Shown here one piece after another: positions 11,143 through 27,239 of a stretch of DNA of 64,000 nt. The notes under the pieces are model-generated. The model was given only the letters and a program-made list of their open reading frames with translations, was not told where the DNA came from and made no database searches. Origin of the DNA: Tubiluchus corallicola (lineage: Eukaryota; Priapulida; Priapulimorpha; Priapulimorphida; Tubiluchidae); assembly GCA_030141605.1 (NCBI GenBank), contig JAQGDQ010000127.1, positions 434,001 through 498,000 on the forward strand. Reading direction: 5' to 3'. Within the stretch, counting starts at the first letter, position 1, and each line of letters begins with the position of its first letter. The translations under genes were made by a program, and so were the position numbers.

Positions 11143-14100
11143 CTGCAAAGTACACAATAATTTTAAATGCAGCTTAACGAAGCTCATTAATCAACATGGC
11201 TATAAGTAAGCATATAAATATATTAGTGAAAACAATAACCAAAAACTATTCATTGATCATTGATACTGATAAATAACAATGCAAAACTGAGATAAAAAAT
11301 TTTGTGCTTACTTCTACTGCGTAAAGCTTGCTTCCATAGCAATTTAGATATATCACGAACCCAAGCAAATTTCACATCACTGTTTGGAGCTTGGAGAGTG
11401 TAAGTGTCACCTGCTTTTCTTTTTCTAAACCATACTTCAAACTTTGTATGTGAATCTCCAAGTGTTTCAGTCAAACCAATATCAGTCATCTGAAATTAAT
11501 AAAATCACTTAATTACGATGAGCATGTTTCAATATATTTAGCTGGCTTAACTAAAGATATTGAGACTTGTTTTACATGCAGATATTGCCCTCACATTAAG
11601 TCTAAATGCCTTATAAATATATAAACAAAACATTACCTTCATACTATGTTTGTACGTATATGTCTCATGACCTCCCTTGCTTACGCTTCGTTTAGTCTTG
11701 CTAAACAAGACGAGATCTTCAAACAAGAAGATGTGACGCAAACATTTCTTGCGACCCTGGAAGACTAGAAATTCACCCTGCCGCAACAGTTGACCCTGCT
11801 CCTGTATGTTGATGTCAGCTTCTTTAATGGCATCCATTGCTAACAAATCGTTACCATGTCGTAGTTGAAATTTGACCATTTCTTCTGCAGCCTGGAGTTA
11901 AATAATATTTATGTTAAAAAGTTAAACTGTTATTAAGAAGTCACTCTTGACAAGAGCAAAACCAATTTTGAAGAACACATCACATCAAAAGTGTGGTATA
12001 TTTCTAGCACATGCAATTTTTTATATACACCTAAACCTGGCTTATTATCAAGAATAAACCACCTAAGATGAGGCAGTGAACCAGCAGAGGTGTCTTAGCC
12101 AAATCTAGTAAATGGTCACAGTATCTCCTTTGCAGGCAAAGCTAACTTAATGCTGAGGGTGGTCAGTGAATGCCAGGTTTAATACTTCTGTTATACTGCC
12201 CAGCACAAGCAGTGAACCCGGTATTCACTGACCAAACTCAGCATGAAGTCACCTTCGGCTGCAAAGGAGATACTGTGAGCATTTACCTATTCATCTACAT
12301 CCGCGGAATGCCTGTATGAATAAATATCAAATTTTCAACATGAAAGTAAATATCATACTGCGAAAAATGATAAAAAGAGTGATGAAAAGCAGTTTTTGCA
12401 TATACCTGATGAAAAATGACACTGCAAATGTTATATTATGTACACACGTATGCATACAGTACACAATATGAATGACATAAAGAAAATTTAAATATAATAA
12501 GTTTGAGTGAAAGTGTAATAAAAACTTATGTACCTTTAACTCTTGGTAATATGGGTCAGTAATTGGACACTCGTGTAGTACTTGCTTAAGAAGCAAGGCA
12601 TATTTACCCATTCGTTGAACAGGTTTGAGCAAGTAGCTGGCTAAATCCATTTTATCTCCAAGTTCTAACTGCTTCTTCTAGAAGTAGAAAATCAATAACC
12701 GTAAAAATTATGCTTTTATTAAAGACCTACAAAATTTCCAACAAGTTCTCAAATTTACTAAACATTTGTCAGAATAATGCAACAACAAAATTGCAAACAA
12801 TTACATAGGATTTTGGAATTCCAGATTGTACAAAACTCATTCTAACTCTTACTTACCCGAAAAAATGTATTTCCATATTCAGCTAATAATTCATCAGATT
12901 TTGGCTTGTTTTTATTATACAGTGCATATAAATAGAACTGTGTTTCCTGCAAAGACCAAAGCACTATAACACTAAAATTGTAAGCAAAAGTGTTTATCAA
13001 TTAGAAATGGTTGCTGGTACCCCGACTAGCACTAATTTTTCTCCGGCAAACATAAATTAACAACAAACGACATTCAAAAATTTGAACCACCACCCTTAGA
13101 TGTTGTGTGTTATTGTATATGTCAACATTCTTTTTTCTATCACTGTGTAATGAATTTACAGAATCTAGACTGTCCACATGTCTGTGTATGAAACAGATAA
13201 GAATTATCACATATTATGAGTAAAAAAAATTGTGTAGTGAAAATGCACAGATAAGAAAAATGAATCCCTTTATCTTCAACAACTAAATTAAAAAGATTAA
13301 AATTTTACACATTGCATGAACTTCATATACTTACGTATCTCAAGAATATTTGGCCAACATGAAATGGGGCTTCGAGAAATTGTTCCAATTCATTAACAAA
13401 GTACTGACTATGAAATTCAAAGATCTTTTCAATGTTGCCAAAAACAACATTTCGTTTGCCACGTAGTTCCTGTGGCAAGTCTTCTCTTTCCATTTCTTGA
13501 AAATAATTCTGAAAACAAATTTTAATTTCATTGAAGTTCTAATGCAGTAAAACAACTTTGCAAAACACTGTTGAAGACAACGAAAGGGTTAAAGGAAATC
13601 ACAACGTATTACACGGCCTTATGTTGACGTTGTTGTTACTCTTGTTATCACAAACAAAGATGAAAAAATTAACACTGGAAATATAATTTATGAGTCAGCA
13701 TTCTTGGGAACAATGATCGTGCGTGGTACACGTCATCATAATATACCAGACAAAGATCAGGAGGACACGGTTGACCAGGTAAAACAGAGATTGAAGATCT
13801 TCGCCCCAGTCCCAGCATAATGCAAATTGCTAAAGCAAAATCCTAGGGACAAGAATAACAGCAAGCTGGTTGGCTTCTTTTGACGACTAATGGGTAAATT
13901 TTAAAAAAAACATGCACAAAATGTTTCAATAGGTTATATTATCAAATCAAAACATAAAATCTTTCTTAGATATGAAAAACATCATTGGATTATGCCAAAT
14001 AAGTCTAAGGAATAATCAGAATTATGTAAAGATTTTTCAGAAGTTTTAATTATTTACAGTTTCTGCAGTGCTTCAGGTAATTTGTCACTGTAGGCATTCT

Positions 14101-14944
14101 AAGCTGCAAATTTTTTGCAATTTTCGAGATCTTGTTAAAGTACCTTCGCTTAGTTTCTGGTATAATAGACACATTAGTAACGACTTTCAGTTGAGGACCT
14201 TAATGCTGAAGAGAATCAGCAAACATATCCTGCTTAATTTCTTTATTAATGGACAACTAGAACAAATTGGCTACAAAATGTCACAGAATATTTTTCTGTG
14301 CAGTGATACCTCAGCTTCATTGTTTTATATTCTCCACTAACCCAGGAAAACAACTGTGCATTACTTCTGCACAAGTATCAACAATGAACAAAAAATCAGC
14401 AATGAGATGTTTAACAATATAGGTCTAGGACTAGATAATCTGCCATCCAGGTAAATTATAGGATTACAGTATTATAGTGAACAGCTTACTCACCTGAATA
14501 ATATAAGACAGTGAAGAAACATAGTCCTGTTCAGTCTGCACCATCTCTGTCATCACTAACTGAAGTGTACGCTTACTTTTCAGCTCATCCTCACTCAATC
14601 TAAAGTCAGCTATGGAATTGGAAACTTTCACATTACTGTGACAGTTATTTGTAGAAGCTTGTGTCGGTTCTTCCAAAGACATTTTTCTGTTTCCATTACA
14701 CTTATCAGTTCCTGGTAAAACTTCTTCTGGAAGACTGTTAATAAAATGGATTTTAAGCTTACATTTAATTCAGCAATGTAGCAAGTTGTTTTCATATGCA
14801 TCAGCTAGGAGGGTAATTTTATTGCCGGTGATGAGACTGTTAAATAATTCAGTGGAAATTTATTTGTTGGAAGTAATTGCTTACAGAAAATCACCTATGT
14901 AATCATCTACAAATAATCGTCCTTCGAAAAACATTCATTTTAAA

Positions 14945-14984
<40 letters not shown>

Positions 14985-17900
14985 CCTCAAAACATTCACA
15001 AAAATATGCAATCAAATCAATCTGCTGAACTTGAAGTAGAACAGTAAGACAAGTAAAAACTAACCTATCCCGTCGTTCACCATCATGATGTAATGATTTC
15101 ACTGAAGTCTTACTTCTGTGCAGTTTAAGCAAAGCTTCAGATAATTTGTCACTGTCTGCCATTCCAAGCTGCCAACTATTTGCTCTTTTCATAATCTTTT
15201 TAAATGGTCTTCGCTTAGTTTTTGGTGCAGGTGGTGCCTCAGTAGCGACCTTTGGTTGAGGAGGATCTGATTTGGCTCCAGCTCTAATCTCACTTCTTGA
15301 TTGCAATACGCTTTCTGGAATATTTGTAGTTACAACTGACAAATCCTCAGTAATTAAACCTTCATTAAAGAGTTCCTCGTCGATTTCCGATATATTTTCT
15401 CTTAGAGCAGGACTGAATGGACCATATGGCGGAGGAATTACCAACTTCTGAGATGGAAGTCCAGCAAAAGACCTCCTTCTTTGTTCCAGCCGATAAAAGT
15501 CCGGCGTTGAAGTATATTTGGGATAACAAGACGAGTCGTCGAGACTACTAGGTTGTGGCAGCGAATCATCACATATTGATTCAATGCTTGTTATTGATTT
15601 ACTCATTTCTTTCGAACGTCGAAGCGAATGCGCCGAAGATTCATTTTCTAAATGTTCTTTAGCTCGAAGAAGTGTGGCTTGTCGAATGCCTATAAGCTGT
15701 TCGGTCTCTTTACACCGGGCTCGAGCACTCTTGCATTGTTCTGTGAGCTTCTCTCGCTTGAGTTTGTTTGCTAGATGCGACATCAAGTCAAACGTATCAC
15801 TAGAGACAGGAGGATTCTCTTCCAAGTATAGCTGCAATAATACAGATTTTCTTCGTTGTCGTATATATTAGTTTCAATAATAGCAAAATAGCAACAGTAT
15901 CCTTTAAGAACACCTTTCTTATGAAATATATTAGAAAAAACTGTAGTTACAAGAAATTGTATATTTTTTTAAATTAACATTTGCAATTGAAAGATCTTTA
16001 CCAATTTTAAAAGTGAAAATTATGAAAAGATGCTTGAATGACCACTGGCTAGTCTGTCACACATAACAGTAGAATGCACAAATAGGATATTTGGTAAACT
16101 GCTAAAAAATACAGTGGAAACAAACTTACTTTTAAACTTTTACTTAGATTAGCCAAGCCTTCTGAACTTGCAGAATTAACTTCCATTTTCATTCCAGACA
16201 CAAATTTCATTGCATGTAAAGCCCATTCATATGACTGCAAAAAAAGTATATTTTGCATTGTAGTGCAGCAAAATCAATCAGCTGTTCACAGAGCAAAAAG
16301 GTTGACATAGGTTTGCACTGAATTAACCAGATTTTTAATCATGGCCATAAATATCAAGCTATACAGCTATTTTTCACAGTTTATGAATACACTTATTCAA
16401 AAGCACAAAATTCGGTATTAAAAGCTGTAGGTTCTTTAACATTACGCAAGACATGAGTTCAGATGGGTGTTGTTTCAGAAAGTGTAAGTACCTTATCTAA
16501 AAGTTTGTAACATTTTGAAGTGTTCTCTACATTTTCTCTAGCTTCTTCCAACCTGCTAGAAAACAATCTCATTTCTCGTTTTAGTTCTCTACACAAGTCT
16601 TGCACTTGTGCGGCTTTCTCTGTTTGCCCAGCACTCTGCACCACCATAGCTGATTCTTCAATAAGGTCACTGCCTTTAGCTATTTGCTCCTGAAAATTAC
16701 CATACGAAAGTGTCACTTTTTTACACATAATGGTTTGCCACATCTCAAAACGTAGTTACTACGAAAAGAATAACGAAAAATTTTAGTTACAATCCCATTT
16801 AAAGCCTAGATTTTGCAATGCACAACAAAATTATTAGTAAAGCTGTAAGACTGAAAAGATGTAATAAAACTTTGAGAACAGTTACAGTTAAAGATAAAAT
16901 TCATTTGCACAACGTATAAAATTCTACACAACATCCAAAGGCCTACTTTAAGACTTAGCTATACAGTTTGTCAATTTTTCTTATATGTGTGCGTGTGTGA
17001 CATGGTATTTTGAACAATTCAAATAATATGCAAATTTAAATTTATGAAAAAAGTTTCAGCCAAATGTTTTAAGCATGGACTGTAATTACAGATGAAATCA
17101 AGCACAAACATCGACAATAAGCTCTCAGACAGTTTAATACACATATACATTTTTGCAAACGATCATGCAAATGGAGTAAAATGAATGTCATATAAAACTT
17201 TCTGTCATATATAATATGAGACTTTTCATATAATGCTTGAACATCCCCAAAGAATTTACTGTTTAATTTAATTAATTTTAATTGAAAAAATGTTTAATTT
17301 AAATTTAAAAAATCAGTCAAACCTACTAAGTAAATGTTTCTTAGATGTATCTGTTTTAAGAATTATTGTTAGTACAAAAGAATTGCGTTAAGAGCTTTTC
17401 AGCTGTTTAAGAACGAGTCCGCGAAAGCACCATGCAGGGGGTGGCACATGAGGGGTGACGAATTTATATCATTTTTTTCTAACATGAAGGGCGACCCCCC
17501 AAAACCACGTAACCAAGATATCAAATCGATCGAGCTACTATTGGCAGAGAAATGACTACATCAAGAAATTGACCTCAAAAGAGGCAAAAAATCGCTATTT
17601 TGGGGGGATATTTTAACTTTTTCTCCTGTATAAACTATTACAGGTGGGTCGACGTAAGTTGGCTGGTACATAGACCCAGACATTGTCTTCTGATATCCTA
17701 ACTTTTTCTGACATACTATTAATAGTATCAGAGAACGGGATTTTTTAAATTCGGCTCTTTGTTAAGAGTCCAGGGAGAGGTTAAGTTGTAAGGCTCATAA
17801 CTCGCCCACTGCGAGGCTACACAACTTCTGGTTTTCATGTATGTGTTAACCATCATCTTCACTAATAATATAAAAAAGAAAATTCGCTGGAGCCTGTTTC

Positions 17901-20900
17901 AGTATTTAGTACTGGTACTTTAAAATTTCACAAAAATCAGCAAAATTCGCCTTTTTCTAGTTTTTCAATATTTTTTCTATCTATATGCTGGATTATAAGT
18001 GACAAATCTGTATTCTAAATTTCATGAAAACGCACGAGCTGAGATAATATCATGAATGACATTATATGGAGGGGGCACTGTTAGAAAAAACTGCCATATC
18101 AACACACTTTTTTACTTTCCATAGTAATTCTGTCCATGTGTAAAAAGTAGACATACTTGGCTCAGGTCGTATATGACAGTAGACATTTAGCCACGTTTAA
18201 CCTGCATTTTCTGTGACTAGTGCTCTCATTTCCTAGTAGCCATAGATTCCTTTGCCATGGAAATTGCTAGAAATTTGCGAATTTCATCTTAAATTGGTTT
18301 AGTTATGTCGGAATTTTCATATGACTACAAATATGAATAATTGCCTCTTCTGATGGATTTCAGGACAGGACATCATGCATGCCCCTAGTACCGAGTCCGA
18401 CCCTGATTCAGGGCATTCTCTACACACTGAATCGCTAATGGATACCAGGAAAGACTAAACAATAAGCCCTCTATTAGAAAAGAAGTACCGATTGTTAAGA
18501 TTGAGAGTCATTGCTAGCGAAAGAATCTGACAACATTCGGTATATACATATAAAATAGAAATCCATTAATTTTTTATACTTTTTATATGAATAAGCTTCA
18601 TGGCTATACATAGAAGATTATGAACATCAGAACAAAAATGAAAAACTACAAAACTCAGTCAGAATTAATTTCTCTAAGTTCAAAATACTGTTCCTATTGT
18701 AGCAGCATAATCCTATCACTGAAGAGTAGTACAAGTAATCAAAACCATAATATCTAAATAATAGAGAAAGAATTATTGATGCAGGTAGATTATCCCTAGA
18801 AGATAGATACAGAAATATAGACAAATATATATGGGGAAAGTGATAAAGCGAAGATCTTACAGTCTGAACATGAGACAATATAAGCGTATGGGCCGCTTCT
18901 AGGAGGATGGCTGTGATATTTATCTCAGAAAATTGTTCTTCACCCAAAATTTATTTGTGGCACAAAATCGATACTTCTGACAAAAAATACAAATAGTGTG
19001 ATTGAATGATTGCGCCAATGGCACAAAAATTTTCGATGTTTTACAGTCAAAAAATCAAAGGACAAATGATATTTTGGGCGAAGTCTGTCCCATATTTTTT
19101 GGGCATTCGCTCAGATTTAGTGCAATTTTCTTTGTGCCCTGGCTTGTACGTCTATGTAAGACAATGAATAATAACTAAGTAATAACCTGTACATAACATT
19201 TACAAAGCATAGAAAATAAACAGTACATAAAACATTTTCCAGTCCTTGCAAGAAGCAATTTCTATTCCGTAGATATTTCATTTGTTTGAAGCGCTCTAAA
19301 TGTGGTCTAGTGTCTTTAGTGCAGGCTAATAGATTCACAATATTCGTTTCGTGTGGATAACTAGTCAGAATACCACATTTAACGCTGGTAAACAGCCCAG
19401 AAAACGAACATTTTAGTTCAGCAGTGGCCGCCATCTTGAATGCTGGAGTCCAATCCTGTCGGTAGTTTAACCAATGTGCTGGCCAGGCCCCTAGTTGCCA
19501 AAGATGAATATTTGTGACGTTTTGAAGTACTTTGACAAGATTTGACAACTCATGTTTACCTACACGAAGATTTTTGATGAACGTTGTTACCTATATTTTC
19601 ACCCTGATATATGCCTCTTTCAGGTGTCATTTACAATAGGGTGGAAATTCGCTCCATCGAAATTGTCACTGCAGCATAGTGGGATGGGATGCTCTATTCA
19701 CATACATATCGATATTTTTGTCCCCGCCCCCGCAGTGGGTGAGATATAAGACTTTAAAATGACTGAGTATTTGCATCTTGTGTGTACTGCGAGCTTAAAG
19801 ACCCCCAGTAGACCCGAAAGAGGGGGGTTTGGGACAAAAGTCGAAAAGTCATTTTGGAGAAGATAACAAGAGCCAATACTGTGCAGAGTCAGATCTATTC
19901 AAACTCAGTGGTTGCTGCATGGCTAATCCTTCAAATATGAGTAAAAAATAGAGAAAAATAGGCATTTTTTCATGAAAATCGGCCTATGCCGTACCTCTGC
20001 TACTATGAGGAGTTGGGCCAAGCGGATTCACATAGTGAATACTAGTGACTAGTGGACCTCATACCCGAACTTTGGTCTGAATCGGTTTACCTAACCTTGT
20101 GCCGGAATTTTTCAATTTTGCATGGTCTTCTCCACGGATGCGTTCTTAAGTGTTTCCATTCAGTGGCGTAGTAGTTGTTCCCCAAAATTTCACAAGTTTC
20201 CCAAAATTTAATTTTGTTTTTCAATTGAATTTATATACTTATTCAACAATGTTATCAGTTATGGTATGTACTTGTAGTAGGAAGAAGACTAGAAAGTACT
20301 TGCTCCCTCTTCCTCATTATTATTATTATTATTATTATTATATTATTGTATCACTGCACTTAATCATTGCATTTGTTGTTGTAAAAAAATTTATTCTAAT
20401 CTATTCTATTCTACATACCATGGCGACAAAATAAAACTTTTCAAACTCTTGTTCTCTAGTCCGAGCATCGCGTAGGTTATCAACAACGGCATTATGGTGC
20501 TTTTCTAGTTGAATCGACGCTTGATTTTTCAGCCAAACCAACAACTAAAATATTTGAATGTGAGTATTTCACTAAATGGAATAGTGCCGATCAAAAATGA
20601 AACAAGAATAAATTTTTAAAACCCATCATAGTCAAGTAGCTATAACTACTAGCAATATACCCTAACTTTTCATTTGTTTTCTAGGTTAATAAATGCAACA
20701 CCAGTACCATCTACAAAATATCACAGTAAGTAATGAATTTGGTATTATTTTGCTAGCCAGTAATTACAAGAATTCTCATCAAATGATGTTACAGACTGCA
20801 CACAGCAACACCAAGATGTGAAACTTCAATGCAGACTAACTAATAGATGGTACAATATAAGCGGGCTTGTCAAACGCCCAGTTTTACAACCCCAATAAAC

Positions 20901-23900
20901 TATACAACAGAGATTTTGAATAGATACCATCAAACTGGTACAAAGCATCAAATTAGAATCTCTCCCAGGGAGTCCTTTGCCCTGTCACTGTTTGAGCATT
21001 ACCTGTTTAAGCCTGTGTGTACCCACGTGAGCTGTAGGGTTTATTAACCAGCTAGCAATGATGGATGATTCCCAAGACAACAGGGAAACGTGGTGATTTT
21101 CCCACGCTAAAAGAAATCATATCTAACAAGTTTTGCCCAAAAATGAGAAATAAATTGAGACAGATGGTTTCTGACACCCCGAATTATTCATGATATTTAT
21201 AATGATGTTTCTGATGGCTGTTAAGTATAATCATTATTAAGTTTAATAAGTTGTTTAAGCATAACAGAAATATAAAACGTTTATGATTTTAGCATCATGA
21301 AAAAGCGCAAAAAAGAGAGGACAAATATTTCTCGTTCGTGGTTAAAACTTACTCTCAGTGATAGCAGCGTAACTTTAATTTGGTAAGGAAAAACACCTGT
21401 ATTTCACTTTTCCAGGTTTTCACTATTTGGTTTTTGCAACCTAAGTTTTTTATTCATTAAATTATAATTCCAATTTTCCAGGCAGTGACTTCACTGACTT
21501 GAATGTGAGAATAGCAAAAAAGCACACCCATGATGACTTTTAATGTGGAATTTTGAAACTGCAAAAGTAGAAGAATAAAAGTATATAAAAACCTCAATAT
21601 GCAACACTCATAGGATAAAAAACCAAAAAATTGTACATTGCACCTTGTTCAGCCTTAAATCATCAAACACTTGCAAATCCTACAAAATGAGTGTTTCATG
21701 GTAAAGCAAGAATTATTTACCAAGTTTGCCTCCTCTTCAAAAGTCTGTACCAGCAAACAGTGTTCCAGTTTGTGTATGCGACTTTCAGCAGCCTTTGACA
21801 GCTTCACCATTACTTTTTGCACCTCCCTATACAACATGCCCACTCGCTCTACAGTGTCTCTGTAACGGAAAAAATAATTATTGAAGGTTGAGTTACTTTT
21901 CATTCATTCGGTTTTCATTGTATTTGAGTTTCCAAAAGAAAGAAAAAACCAACAAAATGCGAGTGAAACTGTTGCCTGATTCTTGCAAGGGAGACCGATT
22001 GTCTTGTTTAGTAATACAGTAGAAAATAAAAGATCAATTTATAAAGTAATTTTATATACATGCTCGCTGCTGTGAGAGCAGTACTGCCGCTTTACAACTG
22101 ATCTAAAAACTCTAAAATTTCGAAACAGCAAGTAACTTACCAGAGTATTATCACCTACGGAAATTTAAGTTCATAAAACACTGAAAAGCTTATGTGGCCA
22201 ACAAAGAGCTGGATTAACTATTGGGTTGACTACAAAAACGAGGAATGACGCACTGCTCCATTTTACTACGCTTCTTTGTACTGTACTTTTACAAAGCTTG
22301 AAATTAACTTTAGTGTAATTACAGAGGCTAAAGCATTGTTCAAAGGTAGAGTATAGGTCAGTTACCGGCTCAGTTGTGGTCATTTTACAGCTCAGCAACT
22401 CTGGAATGGTCAGCTTTTTTCGAACAAATCAATCATGCCAAACCCAATGGTATTTCTACACTTCAGGTCAGTTTTCGACAGCTACGTGTGAGAAATTTTT
22501 CGCGGAGGTAGCAAAACGCCCAAGCACAAGTAGACAGAAAAAGCGTCAAGTTTCCTCATTGCGTTTTCTTTGTTTAAAATTTGAGAATATTTTCCTGTGA
22601 GAAAATTCCGCGTCGGAAGAGTCTCCGTGTAAATTAAAAAAGGGACATATTTTCCACAAGTTTTGATAGTTGAGAAGCTGACATACCATCTTGTGAACGT
22701 GAAAAATGGTACTGACTTAATAATTTAATATATATGGGCCCAAGGAGAGGGGGGGTGCAGCCGGGACATTGCTCTGGGGGCACACGAAGTCACGGGGCCC
22801 ATAAATAAGATTGTTTAGGTCTTAAAAGCCAGAAAAGCCCTTTTATTTAGCAAAAAATGAACCGGGGCATATTACGGTTCACTGTGGATAAACATATTTC
22901 AGTTATTAAGAAATAACAACACAAATTATTGAATTGTATTTTTTAGTTTTCGCGCCTTTGTAGAGGTGAGGGAGGAGGCCAAAATTTGTCTTGCTCTGGC
23001 ACATAAAAAATCTTCTGGCGGCCCTGTAGACTATACTAGTTTAAAAAATTCGTTACTTTATTTAATAGAGTGCCATAAGACTTTTTAACCACAAGTAGGC
23101 TAACAAAAACAGGGTTTAATACTCCAATATAAACCCAAGTGAAAACGCATTTCATTATACTTTGTTTACCGCTGATATTCAGTCAAACTGTTCTGGGTAT
23201 TCAAATCACCCATTTTTATCACCAGTGTTACGATGGCAGTTAACACACTTTTCAGTATATTAACACGCACCAATTTCCTGACTGCACTGCTAATGTTTAT
23301 AATAAAGCAGTACTGGCTAGTTTCATTGAGCATTTAAGAATTATTACACGCAAAAAACAGGCCATGTGATTGACATGATATATTATCTTGTCAAGTTAGT
23401 GACATGCTGGAAATGGTCAATCATAATTCAAAAGTACTTGACTGGTCGTGCAAGTAACTGAAGAGTGGACTAAATTACTGTGAACAAGAGCTGTTACTTG
23501 GCAGATAATTTCCAAGAAAATTTAACACTTTTATTTGCAGAAATAATTTAATTCAGAAACAAAAAACCAATTCGACCTCTTGGACGAATCAAGCTAATGC
23601 AACCCTTATCACGTATAACATCAGTCAACTGTTGCAAAAAAACTCATGAGGACATGTTTTGCCACCAATGATGGTAATAACACCGATAGAAGCATGAGCG
23701 CACTAAACTTGAAATTCAAGTTCAAACTGCTTAATTACAGCTGAGTCAGACTGTAATTACCAGTCACCCGCATAGTCATAATAATGCCTTATGTCGTGAA
23801 TTAACTGTGTCACTAGGAAAACAAAATGACTTTTTAATGAAAGTTTACGAGCCTGACCGTTAAAAACACTTGTCAAGGAAACTGGACTGGTAATGACACA

Positions 23901-26900
23901 GTCACACGACATGATGCCAAAACTGCTACTGTTAGATAGTAGGTGATATAAGCAGCAGTAACTGATACCCATGACCACATGATTAAGACTACTAGTTAAT
24001 CACATTTCAATGAGGATTACATAGAAGGTTAATTCTCTTTATCTAAGAATAACAACGGCTATTGACAAGGCTAAATGCAGGTACAATAATCATTAACCTT
24101 TCTGTGACAAAATTAAGCTGAATCTAACACAGCCCCATGAAATCATCACTAATAAACAAGTTCTAGGTAACTTAATACTGCTTTGGCGCTGACTATTTCA
24201 AAATTTTTGTAATTTCGTATTAGTTTTAAACGATAATTGTTCCGGCAGATGAAATCTTTCTTTGCTTTTGCTTGTCTAAACCCATCCGTCTTGGGAGTGA
24301 GATAATGTGAAGATAACAATCACAGGTCACGCCAGCCTTATCTAAAAGCTTCCGACAACACATTTTATTAGCAACTGAATACCATATGACACTGGTAACA
24401 TTGTGGATGTGTCCCAGTTCTCTGATCAATTTTGAGTGTTTCATTAGTATACAATGAAATTACAAAATAGATACAACGTCATCGGAAGTATAATTAATAA
24501 ATGAATGATCAGCAATTACCGACATGGATGTGAGTGATAATGAAATCCACATACATGTTAAAAAATGTCTGCAGATAATCAGAAGTAACTAATGCAGGAG
24601 GGGTAACTGCAACTATCGTTCGGTCACCTGTTTGATATTTTAAAGTCATAGACTCTTACTGGTGTTAGGGAATGCACGCAAGAGAAATGACATATCTTTG
24701 AGACAACAAATTTTTATTAGTCTAACATAAAAGTCGCTGCATTAAGAGGAAGTACTACCTGAGCCCTTCTGAATGAATTGTCACAGCTAGTCCCCAAATA
24801 GTACTTGGCACATTTTAATTATGGAATATGATATTTTTGAACTAATGTTTCAATATTAAATAAAGAAAGTAATCCTCGCCTTTGAGTGATAGACAGCTTG
24901 TATCATGTAGCTATTAGAAATTTTACCTGTAATCAGGTGTTTGCTCTAGAGGGGTTATATCAGTAATCCGCTGTAATTCGTTCATGATTCGGTCCCCCTC
25001 CGCTTGCAATCCAGTCAGTTCCTGATCATCAAAAGTACAACTGATATAATGACGATGCTTATCGATGAGCTGATTGGTTTCACTGGCTGATTTAGGGGAA
25101 GTGGATCCCTTCAGCTCTTGCATCAGAGAGAGGAGGTGATTGGCCGCCGAGCGACATTGTTCTATAAATGGCTCTATTTTCTGCAAAACACAAAAAAGCT
25201 TTTTAAGATACTGTGCAGATAAGTACACAGCAAACAAGGAGACTCCAAAAACAGAGTAGATTAAATCATTTCAGTCTCAAATTACAACTACATCCCAATT
25301 AGTACAGATAAACGTTACAAAAAAGACACCAGGTACAGATTTTAAGAAAAAAATGCCAATAGAAAATGTTCTGGAATGTTCTAGGAAGTTGAAACTTGTG
25401 ACCAGTAACAATTTCAATTGGAACGGAGAAGCTTGCTTCCTCATTTCTTTGCATATTCATAACAGTATGTTACCTTTTATACAAATTGGGTTTCTGCAAA
25501 ACAGTCTAGTACCCAATGACAAGGTCTACTTGGTTGGGTATTATAGACAGTTGTTACAAGACCGGAATGGATCTCATTATAAAGGAAAATCTTCTAAGAT
25601 GAGACAGTGAAACAGCATGTATTCTGGCCACATTCATTTGCATATGTATCTCCTTTCAATTGGACAAAACAACCCAGAAACAGTTTTCTGCCCGGTCACC
25701 TATCAATTTACTAATCAAGCTCGTATCGACTGCTAACCTAAGCTGCATCAATAGCAAAGATTATACTTGTATAAAATGCAATGAGATTTGTACAGATAAT
25801 ACAATGTCTCGAACAAACAACAAGAAAATCTTTGTCAAGCGGGAAACGTTTTTGCTCTACAAACGATTATTAATTCACCGTGAAGATATTACCGACATAA
25901 AAACTGGACCACATATGAACATAATGAATGCTTCCAGTCATACTTAAATGGGATTAGAACTGTAATAATCAAAAAGTACTATTATTAATCCTTACAACAC
26001 TGCTTCCCTTTTTTGGGCCCCTTGTCCTACTTTCATCGCTAAATTTTAAAGCTTTTACGTTTTCCATCGCTCACAAAATTTAAACTCTAAAAACTCACAA
26101 CATAAATTCTACGGAAACACTGGTAACTATAATTCAACAAAAACAACACATTATATTTATTACACTATATTACATTAACACTAAGAACCTACAATACTTA
26201 CTTAAACAGAGGAAAATACCTACATATTGTGGCTGTAACTCATCTCTGCTGTGTAGCTAAGATTTCAGATTATTCTGATCAATAAATGATGTTGCTCAAA
26301 ACATTCATGCTCAATAACACAATACAGACCTGATAGTGGCTGTTTTGCCGGCACAAACTGATTAATCAGCCATAATTACTACACAATTAAGGCATGGCAT
26401 TGAAACAACAGTCCGCAGTTCAATTGTACTAATTTCCCTCTATTTGACCAAGTATTATAATTATAGCCTCTCCATTGTTAAGTATTACAGTACTGAACAT
26501 GACACCAAAATCGTAGGGTAGTTGTTAAATATTACAGTACTGAACATGACACCAAAATTGTAGGGTAAATAGCAGCACATACAATGCATTTCTGCGTGAA
26601 CTGTGTGCACGAAACTAAATCTGGCATGATTCGTTTTCAACAATAAAGCTTGTTGAAAGCATTCCTGAAACAAATCTGACACCTATAGTCTTGATTGCGG
26701 CCAGAAATCTTATTGAAAGATGGGGTTGCAAGAACGTCTTATAGGTCAGCTACACTATCTTCATCGACGTAACAATTACAACAAACTGTATAAATTAATA
26801 ACATGGGGGCATACGTGCAGAAATCAAGCAAAACTGAATGGGCTCCTTATAAATCAGTAAAGTTAAACATATTATAAACGAATGTCTAAATTGTACGCGT

Positions 26901-27191
26901 AAACAAGTATTAAAATTCGTAATTGAAACCAACATTTCTTTTAATTGAATTTACAGTCATTTTATTATGACATCCTAAATTATTGCCAACAAAACATTCA
27001 TAGTAACAGAAGGGCGTTTTGTGACAAGAAAAATAAAAATTCTGTTATAATAGCTGCAATAACGCATAATGTAGCCTATTATTTTGAATTGAATTTATCC
27101 GATTGCATGTATAGTACTCATTAATAATAATATACATGCATAACATACCTACCATCGATATACGTGTACATTAAATAAATGGATTATATAA

Positions 27192-27239
<48 letters not shown>

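Noticed and set aside
15584-15871. 95-codon plus-strand frame
   Set aside because: Antisense shadow of the linker exon of the RhoGEF.
18861-18910. Exon-like piece (acceptor tatcacag, ILLEAAHTLILSHVQ, donor gtaag) that could insert into the RhoGEF
   Set aside because: It lies inside the TTAA transposon, and exons 20544-20419 and 16689-16492 already join in phase 0 with continuous helix sequence, so it is not needed.
25353-25947. Two plus-strand frames of 85 and 95 codons in an intron
   Set aside because: No recognisable motif, composition as expected by chance, and the first runs into a dispersed repeat fragment.
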